The notes under the pieces are model-generated. The model had not been told where the DNA came from. It saw only the letters and a program-made list of their open reading frames with translations, and ran no database searches. This document shows, piece after piece, positions 1 to 9,127 of a DNA stretch of 64,000 nucleotides. Source of the stretch: Naganishia liquefaciens (lineage: Eukaryota > Basidiomycota > Tremellomycetes > Filobasidiales > Filobasidiaceae). Position 1 is the first letter of the stretch. Each line of letters opens with the position of its first letter. The position numbers were made by a program, and so were the translations under genes. The stretch covers positions 1-64,000 of the forward strand of contig BLZA01000046.1 of assembly GCA_013423385.1 (NCBI GenBank). Direction: 5' to 3'.

Positions 1-46
1 GATACACCCCCAACCCCTAACCCCTAACCCCTAACCCCTAACCCTG
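1..46. repeat. Telomeric repeat, C-rich strand
   Basis: Tandem CCCCTAA units run from about position 12 to 46 after a short imperfect lead-in. Read on the other strand this is TTAGGGG, a repeat of the kind known from Cryptococcus and relatives (TTAG4-5). The C-rich strand reading 5' to 3' at the left edge is the orientation expected of a true left chromosome end. Only about five units are present, so the assembly probably stops inside the telomere. Confidence 0.93.
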
Positions 47-3000
47 TTTCGCTTCTACTGCGTTCGAGCAAGCAAACCGCCAAGCGAAAGGCCATACGGG
101 AGCCGATATTTGAAAACTCAACGCTGTACGAAAGAAAACAACGAACATAACACAAATATGCTTGCTATCTAAGCGACTTTGTGAGTGTATACTTTATCTA
201 CAGGCTTTTCCGATTATGTCAACCCATGCCAGAGTCACTAACGCTTGACATGCACACAAGAAAGCCAAAGAGGTGTTTTGCTGCCGAGAACCAAGCCGAT
301 GTTCAAGGATACGGGACCGAAAATAAGAAGAGTTCGAAAAGCATTTCTGCTTTCTGATATGCGTTCGAACCACTATCGGCCCTTAGTACAAGGCGCGCTC
401 AAACACTAGCGGCTACTGGAATTTCGAGCTACCTCTTGTTGCCTCCGAATCAAGCTGGAGTCACCGACGAGATCCTTTTGCTAGAAACGTCATGGCCTTT
501 GGAGCGTTATATCACGACGTACGAAGGCGTTCGCGTGGACCAAGGGGTGTGCCGCCTTCCTAGAGAACTTATGAGTATTTTATCTGAACTCCAACAGGGT
601 GCCCATGAGGAAAGGCCTATCTAGTACCCTTCTTATACGCAGCGCCTCTTCTCCTATCAGGCGAGAATCTACGTCAAAACTTTCCTGAGCCGGTAGCCGT
701 AGCATTTGACATGCGACCGACTACCTATCCGAGCTTACGTCCTGCCGTCGACACTTAAGTAAGCGTCTATGACTGCGATTCTGACAGACATAGATGGAAC
801 CAGAGTCGCGTTGATTAGTGGTCAGGAACTGCTCGCCTCAGCAGCGCGGAGCAATTTCCTACACCCATTATGTCTACCTTCCTGAAATGCCGCGTTCTCA
901 TATCGTATATCCGTCCCTTTGTGCGGGTAGGTGAAAATGTTTGGACTCTCCCTATGGAGCGGAAACTATTATACGGCCCTCCACTTCCATTATCTACCGC
1001 TCTGGTTGTACACATAAACAAACTTTGGGTAATGATCTGGTTGCCCAGGTCTCTTGCATTCTAACCTCGTACACCAGGCGAAGTACATGATACGATTCAC
1101 ACTTTTCAGTGCATTTGTACAAATCTGTTGACGATGACAGGTCTGAATTTTAGTTCTGTTCCGCTATCCCATTGTCAGTCTTCGATAATTTTGCCCTAAT
1201 GCCTTTAGGAACTTGGACTTATTGAGGGGGCTATCTATCGGAGGCCGTCAACAAGTTTGTCTTCATTGTCGATAATAGCTGAAGCCATCCATGCGAAGTA
1301 CCATTAGGGTGGCTGCCTACGGATTTTGGCAGGGTTTTACGAGAGTACTAACCTCCCTGGCCGCAAGAAGAGGGAATGACGGTCGAGGTAACGAATTCGC
1401 CTAATATTGAAGTCAGTTTTCTTGTGCAGAGCTCGTTTTCGTCCTGCTTTGCATGGTATTGTCTTGGTTGTGGCTTCCCGGCAAGCGAGTGAGTGCCGCC
1501 CGCATTGTATTGCCGCTTTTAGACGGTATTCCCTTAACCAGGTCCTCTGTAGGAACACTTATGAGATTTACGGGCATCCAAAATCTTCAGTGACTTGTAT
1601 GGGATTTATCCCAGGTTTACTAAACCTCTTGCAAGAATCACACTTTACTAGCAGTGAGACCGTTCGTATGAGGTGTATTCTTAACAAGAAGGAAAAGACT
1701 CACCCTATCGTCTCGATTTGCAAGACCTCTGAGTGTCGGTAGGTTCGCGACTCTGCAGCCCTTTATATTCTGTAAAAAAATGTCCGATATTCAATCCTGC
1801 TGACGATCAGAGCCATGATCTAAAGGTTTAGTGAATGGAGGTTGTTTTTCGAACTTGAATACACGTGGACAGCTTTTCAAGTCAGACCGTGCACCCCATG
1901 ACAGCAAGAGATGAAGTGCGATACAGACGACTGCTTTCACGCAGGTATCCGAAGTCGCGGACGATGGGAAGATCATCTCGGCTACTATGAAGCGTAACCA
2001 ATAGCCAAGTATGTAGTCTTTCCCACATTCAACTCGAAGTAATGGTTTACTCGCCCCAGATGAATGTCTGGCTTTAACTAGGGGGAAAGATACGTGTGAG
2101 AAACAGGATTCGTAAAGCTATATACTGTGACCCAAGCAGCTTCTGGACATGTAAGAAAACGCGAGTGATCCGGAGTCGAAAGCTTAGCCGAGATGTTCCA
2201 CCGCACTCACAGATAGGCGGTGTTGACGTAGGAGATGTAACACCGAAGGGTGTGGCCATTTGGACCCGCCTTAACTCTAACGACCTAGAACATTGGAGAA
2301 AAGTGAACAGTGGTGATTGTATTCCGACGCTTCACTTTTACCGCGGCTGTGCTACCTCAAGATCAAGAAATAGAGAAATATTTGAGACCGGAGTCCCGAT
2401 TCCTACGTGTATACACCGGTTTCCCTGCCTATTCTTCATCCACTGAGTCTCAAAACTTGTAGAAGTGTCAGATTGTATCGCAGAAGGTATTTCTCAGCAC
2501 GCTCAATTAACATTGAAGGTGTGAACTATCTTTCTCTTTTCTCTTCTCTTCGCCTTATCACAGTATACTACCAACATCGTATATTCGGAGTTGTTTTGAC
2601 AGTAGCTTCGACGACATCCTGACAATGCGACGAAATTGTTGCTACTCACCCAGTTTCTTCGATGATGAAGGCTCGTTGCTGAGTTCGTTCTCGCCGTTTC
2701 CGCAGCGGTCTATACCGGTATCTGTATTTTGTCTTCGATCCGCCGCCCTGCAAATAGGTTTTTCAATCATTAATCTGAGGTTTGACGAATGTTGCAGCAG
2801 TCTTCTACTGTACAATTCGTTCAAATATTCCTTTTTGCCTTGGTATATCTTCAAGGACATGGGTAAGGATGAGTTGCGAAGCCTTTCGAAATGAATCGCT
2901 GATGTTTGTGGAGGCGAAGAGTTATAGCGTAATTGCTCTGATTGGCCGCGTTTACATCTAGTAATATTCCTTAGTATTTAATGACATCTGTCGGTCGTGG

Positions 3001-3545
3001 TAAGCCTCCATCCTTAGTACGGCTCCAAACTTGGCAGAGCCGCCTGCGTATGACCATCATGCCATTCGGCTCGTTCCCGTCATAGGCGTCAGTGTGAGCC
3101 TTTTCACTTCTTTCATAGTCACGTCCCGTAACTGCTAGAGTTCTCCGCTTCTGGCCAACATTTGAATGAATATATACAGTCACAAATATGGAAAGCAGCA
3201 CCTGAAATCAGTTCTGCTAAATGTCATCTCGAGTGGTATGCTTCAGTGTACGCTTATCTGGCATTAGAGATTCTGATCTACTTTCTTCGCGACTTGCCAG
3301 GTATTGGCTCAGGCTGTGTAGAACCAGTAGCCATTAGTACTCGTTAGTGCGTTAAATAAGACCCAGGGCTGTAGTGTATCATTGCGATAGGCCGGCGCTA
3401 GCTTCAAATCTAGCCATAAAAGTACTAAGACATTGAGGAACTGGCTTTGTTGAAACGTTGAAGATGATCGATCTTCTTTGGTTAACGAATGCTTCGGTTG
3501 CGAATGGCCTTCGCGCTGGAGCAGAGTTCCCGGCTCGTTAGATCA
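47..3545. other. Subtelomeric stretch with no recognisable gene
   Basis: About 3.5 kb next to the telomere. Open frames are short (111-116 codons at most), lie on both strands and show no domain I recognise, apart from one short phosphatase-like fragment listed separately. No tandem repeat, tRNA or LTR is visible. It may be old, decayed gene and transposon sequence. The inner edge meets the end of the gypsy relic. Confidence 0.6.
2216..2280 (+). pseudogene. Possible PhoD-like phosphatase N-terminal fragment
   Basis: A short stretch translates as GDVTPKGVAIWTRLN. This resembles the conserved start of the PhoD-like alkaline phosphatase N-terminal domain (family pattern near GxxSGDVTPxSAxxWTR). 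Nothing downstream shows the metallophosphoesterase core, so at best it is a 20-residue fossil of a host gene. A chance match cannot be excluded. Confidence 0.25.
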
Positions 3546-3547
3546 AT

Positions 3548-4567
3548 CTAGTTCACAATACCGATGTCCACCTTGATTTTAGCCGTTGTTCCGGCGACTT
3601 GATTCAAGTGGTATGAAAACGAAGATTTGCTTCCCGCTGTTATCAGTTTCTCAAACCGCAATCCTAGTTCATCATGCCGGAAAGGGACGCTTCCGTACGA
3701 CAAAAAAGATGCATGGTAAGGGGGAGACGAGATAGGGGGAGAATCACCCGTATCTAAAGTCATCTTGACGATATCGGTTTGCCCAAGTTTTCGGGAGCCG
3801 CAGGCAAAAGCAAATCGATTTTGATAGAGGACGTGCATCATTCGTTGCTTTTCCTCAGAGGAAAGCTCAGGGTTGATGTTGAATTCATCCACTATCTTCA
3901 TGAATTCGTCATTATTATTTCGGACTGGTTGCATGTTGTTGATTTGAGCCTTCCGAGTCTGATGTGAGTCTTCGCGTTTGAAAGCAGGATAGGCTCTAGC
4001 AAGAACCTGACCTTCTTCCAGTTGAACAGGGTGGTTAGAGGTGTTCATCACTTGGACTAGGTGATGATCAGCATTGGTGGTTCCAATCGAGCGCGCAACC
4101 ATCAATGGTATCTTGTTATCGATGTCACCTTCAAGCAGGTAAAATTCGGTAGACAAATCGCCATCCAAAGCAACAGGCACGGTAGCCATATGTTGGGCCG
4201 CGATACTTGACGTAAATTTGACTCTAGCTGAAGGCCATGGAGAAACATCTCCTGGGATTTGGCACATCAGATTGATTTTACCCGACATACCCTCGAAGGT
4301 CAAAACATTCTGGTTCAAGTTTATGTTCGCTCGCCGGGTCACGGGAACGTCGTTGCCCAGAATCACTTGAGTGCTGTTGGAAGCAACGAAGAACTTGACG
4401 GTGAGAGAGATCTGTTTGGTGGAGTGCATATCTCGGAAGAATATGGTAGTTTCCAAAGTCTCGGTAACTATCGCATTACCTGAACCTCGGAGTTCGGAAC
4501 TGCTGATAGTCTTTCGTTTGACCCCAGGTAAGTTTTCTTTTGCAAAAGCATCATCGATAATGGACAT
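3548..4567 (-). CDS. Retropepsin part of Pol, gypsy relic
   Basis: Minus-strand pol beginning. Just upstream of the listed start the same frame carries the aspartic protease active site DSGSS, and within it VILGND matches the second conserved strand of retropepsins. The far end resembles the linker that leads into reverse transcriptase in gypsy elements, and there recognisable similarity stops. Known role: cutting the Gag-Pol polyprotein inside the particle. It is a fossil part of a truncated element. Confidence 0.75.
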   Translation of the reverse strand: MSIIDDAFAKENLPGVKRKTISSSELRGSGNAIVTETLETTIFFRDMHSTKQISLTVKFFVASNSTQVILGNDVPVTRRANINLNQNVLTFEGMSGKINLMCQIPGDVSPWPSARVKFTSSIAAQHMATVPVALDGDLSTEFYLLEGDIDNKIPLMVARSIGTTNADHHLVQVMNTSNHPVQLEEGQVLARAYPAFKREDSHQTRKAQINNMQPVRNNNDEFMKIVDEFNINPELSSEEKQRMMHVLYQNRFAFACGSRKLGQTDIVKMTLDTGDSPPISSPPYHASFLSYGSVPFRHDELGLRFEKLITAGSKSSFSYHLNQVAGTTAKIKVDIGIVN

Positions 4568-4626
4568 GGAGGATCCCGAATCAATACAGATGGGATGGCA
4601 GAGTCCCTTAGGATTTTCAAAATATC

Positions 4627-6108
4627 CTAGGGCGTAGGCTGGAGTTTGTCTTGCCAGACATCGTCGTCTTTGTCGATAGTTTGAACATCGTCTTCGGTCA
4701 ATGCTGACTCACGAGAGAAAGGCAAATCTTTCTCAGAGTAGGTAGGAACAGGTGGAGGTGGAAGAGTCGAAGGAACTTCTACTGGGGTGGATGTAGGAGT
4801 CCTGGGCGGAGGCTCGACATTTTTGGCCTTTGCCCTTGTCGTAATAGCGTTGGAAGACTTGCTAAAAGCTTTCCACTTACTACCGTTAGACGGAGTGCGG
4901 TTGATATCACTCACGGTTTGACTAGTGTAGGTACGAGTCGAGGGAGCACTTCGAGTATCTTCTCGAGGCTTTGGCTGGTGCGGACAATCTCTTCTCCAAT
5001 GGTTTCCTCCACAATTGTAACAGTTTGTTCGGGGAGGCGAATCAAAGTTGGCTCGTGGAAGCGAAGGAGGAGAAGAAGATGAATACGCCGGTTTGACGTC
5101 TCGAGTCTGCGAGATGGTGGTCGATCCGTCTTTTCGATCGGTTCTCTCGTAGTTAGAGACAGCTGTAACTCGGGTAGGAGGGAAATTCTTTCTACCACGA
5201 AGTCCAGGCCCTAAGTCGATAAGGATCCGTCGGAACTCTTCGAGAGTGGTATATCTTGAGATGTTCGCTTTGATCAGAGGTTGAATACTCAAGGGAATTC
5301 CCTCGATCATATCATCAATCAGCTCGTGCGTTGGGGTAGAGTCGGGGAAGACATAAGATTGCAACCTTTTCTTATCGGAGAAGTAATCGCCGAAAGATTC
5401 GTTGGCTCGGAGGGTGCGATAAAGACATTGTCGTCGGAGGTTCGCTCGGTGGTTGGGCATATAGAATGCATTACGAATCGCAATTTGCCAGGAGTGCCAA
5501 GTCTTCAAGGAATGTCTCTCTTTTCCAAGTTGAGTAAACCAGGTTAAAGCGTTTCCTTGCAAGACGAGTGGAAGTTGTTGTAAAAGATCCGTATCATGAA
5601 CACCAGAATACTCATAGATTGCAGTTACCTTCTCAATCCATTGATCAACGTCTTCGTGGTCTTTGCCTGAGAACTTAGGTAAATCTGATGCTTTGAGCTT
5701 GGGTTTATGAGGGACGGAGGCGTAAATACTGGGTGTGAAAGACGATTGTCGGTAAGAGGTCTCCTGCTCGAAGGTCGGATGCCGTTCGGCGCGAGACGAA
5801 GTCGGTTCTGGTCGTAGCTCTTGAACTCGACGTTGCAAGCCAGCGATTATCTCATTCAGCTCATCTACTTCGGCAGGAGTTGCTAGTCTGGTCTCCGGCA
5901 AGCGGAGTTCGTCGGCTGCAGCTGATGCTTCGACAACATTAGCTTGGAGAGGACTCGGAGGTGCAGGTGTCAAAGAGTCTTGGCTACGATTGGAAGGTGG
6001 CTCAGAGGGAGCAGCAGAAGGCGGAGGTGGAGTCGGTGTCACAGAGGTAGATCTGTTGACAGGGACATTGCTGGGTCCAGCTGGAGTGCGGGAAGGTCTG
6101 GGCGGCAT
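4627..6108 (-). CDS. Gag-like protein of the gypsy relic
   Basis: A 493-codon frame. The N-terminal 75 residues are Pro/Ser/Thr-rich, followed by a short heptad-like stretch (near DELNEIIAGLQRRVQEL) that may be coiled coil. The middle (about residues 135-300) resembles the retrotransposon Gag domain, with PKFSGKDHEDVDQWIEKV and later LTWFTQLG. Near residue 360 is a CCHC knuckle, CYNCGGNHWRRDC, for RNA binding. The C-terminus is Pro/Thr-rich. Pol follows directly on the same strand. In the family this protein forms the virus-like particle. Confidence 0.85.
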   Translation of the reverse strand: MPPRPSRTPAGPSNVPVNRSTSVTPTPPPPSAAPSEPPSNRSQDSLTPAPPSPLQANVVEASAAADELRLPETRLATPAEVDELNEIIAGLQRRVQELRPEPTSSRAERHPTFEQETSYRQSSFTPSIYASVPHKPKLKASDLPKFSGKDHEDVDQWIEKVTAIYEYSGVHDTDLLQQLPLVLQGNALTWFTQLGKERHSLKTWHSWQIAIRNAFYMPNHRANLRRQCLYRTLRANESFGDYFSDKKRLQSYVFPDSTPTHELIDDMIEGIPLSIQPLIKANISRYTTLEEFRRILIDLGPGLRGRKNFPPTRVTAVSNYERTDRKDGSTTISQTRDVKPAYSSSSPPSLPRANFDSPPRTNCYNCGGNHWRRDCPHQPKPREDTRSAPSTRTYTSQTVSDINRTPSNGSKWKAFSKSSNAITTRAKAKNVEPPPRTPTSTPVEVPSTLPPPPVPTYSEKDLPFSRESALTEDDVQTIDKDDDVWQDKLQPTP

Positions 6109-6110
6109 GG

Positions 6111-7249
6111 TGGTACCGTATTAAAGTATTGAGCTCAATGTGTTGGAGTATCAACTACCCTGGGTCCTACTAGGCTGTAGAAGATGTCACCCTAGGTCCT
6201 ACCAGGCTGTGACGGCGCGCTTAGGCTCCGATGCAATGCAAGGGAGGATCAACTAACTTGTTGAGATGTTGGTGTACACTAGTGTTTGAGGTCGATGGCG
6301 ATTGATCCTCGATCGCGTCCGATAGAAGACGTGGTGTTGGTGCAGATGATAGGGTGATGTGGATACTTGACTGTTGTTACTTCACTACAAGCCAATAACA
6401 ATCACACAATTTGACTGATTCCCCACGGTGTGTTCCAAATGTAAGAGACCGAGTAGCGTTGTATACTAGGTAGACAATAAATGAATACTGTGACCTAGCT
6501 AATACAGTACAGGTTCCTTTATGGGTCCAGTCAAGGTGTATTATGCTATGCGACTGAGATTGGATAGTAGATGGTAACAGGTAAACTGAAGGTAATGGAC
6601 CAGTCACTGATGAGCAGCGAACATATCTGATTACTCAGTATTGGTCAAGGCGCTTGGGAAGGGAAGGAAGGGTAGATCAAGCGTCACTCAATAGGTCATG
6701 GGCAATAGATTACAACGAATGGGCTGGCTATATATACTCATCGAGCCAGTATGGCCAATGGAACTTTCCTCAGGGGCTCCTTGGGGACAAGGAGCATCGT
6801 CACACAGTAACACAGGTCCAGCGACAGAGTTGTGCGACTATAGGCCAAACTTAGCAGCAATGTGCACAAGTTGGCACTAGGTTGGGGACAAATTCCCATT
6901 CTTGGGAGATATTGACACAGGTCCACACAAGGTTGGGGGCCAAGTGACACAAGATGACACAGAGTTGGCGACAAGTGCACAGAGTGACACAAGACGCTCT
7001 GGTGATGATCTGTGTAACTCCTTTCCATAGAAAGCATACTAGGACACTACTACACGTCACGGCCATTATAAGGCGGTCCTGGAATCCTACTAACTAGGCG
7101 TTCTTCGAGATTACGAGTCGGCAAGGTGTTTTTGTATTCGATTTTCGTACAGACCACAAAAGTACAACAACAGGGGATGATGAGAATCGAACATGGAGGA
7201 GAAGGAAGGGTAGGTGGAAGTGGTGATAACATCACCTATAGGTAAATAA
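6111..7249. other. Upstream region of gypsy relic, possible LTR and leader
   Basis: No gene is recognised. At 6160-6215 a stretch with the core GGTCCTAC(T/C)AGGCTGTGAC is present twice as a short direct repeat. From about 6860 to 6990 variants of GACACAAG and AGTTGGCGACA recur irregularly, like a decayed minisatellite. The region lies where the 5' LTR of the gypsy relic should be, but no second LTR is available for comparison, so the boundaries stay open. Confidence 0.4.
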
Positions 7250-8564
7250 GTGTTAGCAAGAGGAACCTATGGCTCTTGCACTATCTCGTATACATGGGGC
7301 GAATTTAACAGGCAGCAAGTGGTAATTGGGTACTGGGAAACTGGCGTCGACGACCCCATCCATCTCGAACTTGGCCCGGAGTGGAATGTAATCGACTTGC
7401 AGAAATGTTTGGTCGACCTTTCTAAAACAAACAGTGGCTTTTGGCTGGATCAGCTTTGCCAAGGACAGGGACAATCGGACGTTGACAAGACCCTTGCGAG
7501 CATTCCGGCCATCTACAGCAGCCTGGACGTTATCGCATTGATGCCCGGTCCCGCCTCTGTTTGTCTCGCTACCCTCACGAACAACGTGATCGCAACGTTC
7601 GAATCTGGCGGCGGACATGATTTGCTCAATGAGGCTCACCACCAGGAAGTCATTAAAATTCAAGCTCGTCGCTGTATCATTTCAATGGGGTTGAACTCCT
7701 GGTTTGACCGCCTCTGGACGCGACAGGAGCTCATGTACAGCCAACGTATCACCATCACGGACGTTTCAGGCTCAAGGACCTTGCGTGACCAGTGAGGAAG
7801 GTACCCCCCTGTTGCAGCGCTTTGCGGCCCTGCTGTACGAGCGGGAAAGACAAGCTGGGCGTACACCACGCGAGGCATATCATGCTCTGAAAGTCGCCAA
7901 TGCCATGTACATTTCCCACGCCATGCAGAACATGACAGGGTTTTGCGAGTACGGCAATCCCGATTACGGCAATCGCGCCAACGCTCCCGTTATGTTGGCG
8001 CGTTTTCTCAAAGGAAAGACGATCGAGAGTCCACAAAGACAACCCAGCCAGGACAATGTCAGTAGAAGACTACGCGGTTTCCTGTGCGAGCTCGGCCCGA
8101 TGGGGAAGTTTTTGAGGAAGGTGACCAAACCCCGCCACTACGTCACCGCCGTTTGGGTGGACTGTCCGGGGTACACAAAGCCGTTGGGTTACCAGGACAT
8201 GGCCTTGCCTGCCCTGCTCGAAGACGCGATCTTGCAGCTCGAGCGCAAATGGGGGATCAGCCCAGTCACAAATGCGCCAGCGGGCCTGTTTGGTGACAGA
8301 AAGGCAGGCCGCCTGTGGCGTCCGACATGGTATTTTCAAGTTGTACACATCCGCAGCACACGACACTTGTATAGTGTCCTCACAAAAGACCATCATGTAC
8401 CTGTCTTCCAAGAGGTAATCTCGTTGGTGGCCTTGGGAGCGGACAGCATGTCAACATCGTCCCGAGCAGGGCCTTACAGGGACGTACTGGGAGGCTTCAG
8501 TACGAGGGACGCGCGAACCAAGCTCCTCCCCGTGGTCGGACAATTCCCTTTGTACAACTTAGGC
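7250..8564 (+). pseudogene. HET-domain protein gene, 5' portion, interrupted by Copia
   Basis: Encodes a heterokaryon-incompatibility (HET) domain: SYTWGEF near the start (family SYxWG), FWLDQLCQGQG (family WIDxLCINQ), IPAIYSSLDVIALMPG, and SWFDRLWTRQELMYS (family RxWxxQE). In fungi HET proteins act in allorecognition and trigger cell death on incompatible fusion. The first frame stops at about 7795 and homology continues in another frame to 8564, with no clear intron between, so a one-base frame change is likely. No convincing ATG lies before the domain; the 5' end may have been lost toward the gypsy relic. The Copia element at 8565 cuts the gene. Confidence 0.8.
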
Positions 8565-9037
8565 TGTCGTGATTGATGATGTCACCACTGTTAGTCACCA
8601 CTGGTAGTCACCTCACCGGTATCTGTTCAGTCGCATTACCGGTATCGGCTTAGTCACACCACCGGGAAAGCCGGTATTCATTTCACATCATCACATCACC
8701 GCTCGGTTCGCTTCACCTCGCCTCAATGCGCTTTTCACTCAACTGCTGGAACATTCGACAGCAAGTCAAGGTATATAGTCATCCTGTAGATAATTTCCCC
8801 TTACACACCTTTGAACGGCCAGACGTTGCTCTGGCAGGTAAATTGATTCTTGGTTCATTCGTTGGCGAACAACCATTCACCTGTAAATCAATTACCGTTC
8901 ATAGGTAAATTGATTCTTGGTTCATTCGTTGGCGAACAACCATTCACCTGTAAATCAATTACCGTTCATAGGTAAATTGATTCTTGGTTCATTCGTTGGC
9001 GAACAACCATTCACCTGTAAATCAATTACCGTTCATA
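8565..9037 (+). repeat. 5' LTR of the Copia element
   Basis: 473 bp, beginning TGTCGTGATTGATG and ending at TTCATA just before the primer binding site. It carries a TATA-like GTATATAG at 8771-8778, a plausible element promoter. Its last 200 bp are three direct copies of a 67-bp unit. Comparison with the 3' LTR shows one substitution (G/A near base 11) and one extra unit. The ends TG...TA depart slightly from the usual TG...CA. Confidence 0.95.
8836..9036 (+). repeat. 67-bp tandem repeat in the 5' LTR, three copies
   Basis: Units start at 8836, 8903 and 8970 and appear identical. Each begins AGGTAAATTGATT and ends near AATCAATTACCGTTCAT, so the outer arms are an imperfect inverted repeat, with a second inner palindrome TTCGTTGGCGAA. 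The 3' LTR has two units, so unit number varies between LTRs of one element. Confidence 0.95.
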
Positions 9038-9055
9038 GGTTATGGGCCCGGTAGC
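9038..9055 (+). other. Primer binding site, initiator tRNA-Met anticodon region
   Basis: The first bases after the 5' LTR read GGTTATGGGCCCGGTAGC. The complement contains GGGCCCATAACC, the anticodon stem-loop region of eukaryotic initiator tRNA-Met (CAT anticodon). Several Copia-group elements are known to prime with an internal half of initiator tRNA-Met rather than the 3' CCA end, and this site fits that mode. Pairing to the host tRNA was not tested. Confidence 0.75.
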
Positions 9056-9127
9056 TTGAAGCACTCTCAAACATCCAAACGATACTCAAGACTCCGCGTC
9101 GGCTACGTTTACATCCTCACACACAAT

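Larger units (their letters stand above)
3548..6110 (-). mobile_element. Ty3/gypsy-type LTR retrotransposon relic, truncated
   Basis: Minus-strand remnant with gag (4627-6108) followed by the retropepsin part of pol (about 3548-4627), ending near 3548 where the start of reverse transcriptase would be expected. A CCHC zinc knuckle in Gag and a DSGSS protease active site identify it; the gag-protease layout suits Ty3/gypsy. No reverse transcriptase, RNase H or integrase follows, so the 3' half is missing. Clear LTRs were not resolved; 6111-7249 may hold the leader and a 5' LTR. It is broken, with at least one or two breaks besides the truncation, and looks moderately old. Confidence 0.85.

Noticed and set aside
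6860-7030. GACACAAG-like short motifs as a possible CRISPR-like array.
   Set aside because: Spacing and units are irregular, there are no spacers of constant length, and the organism is eukaryotic.
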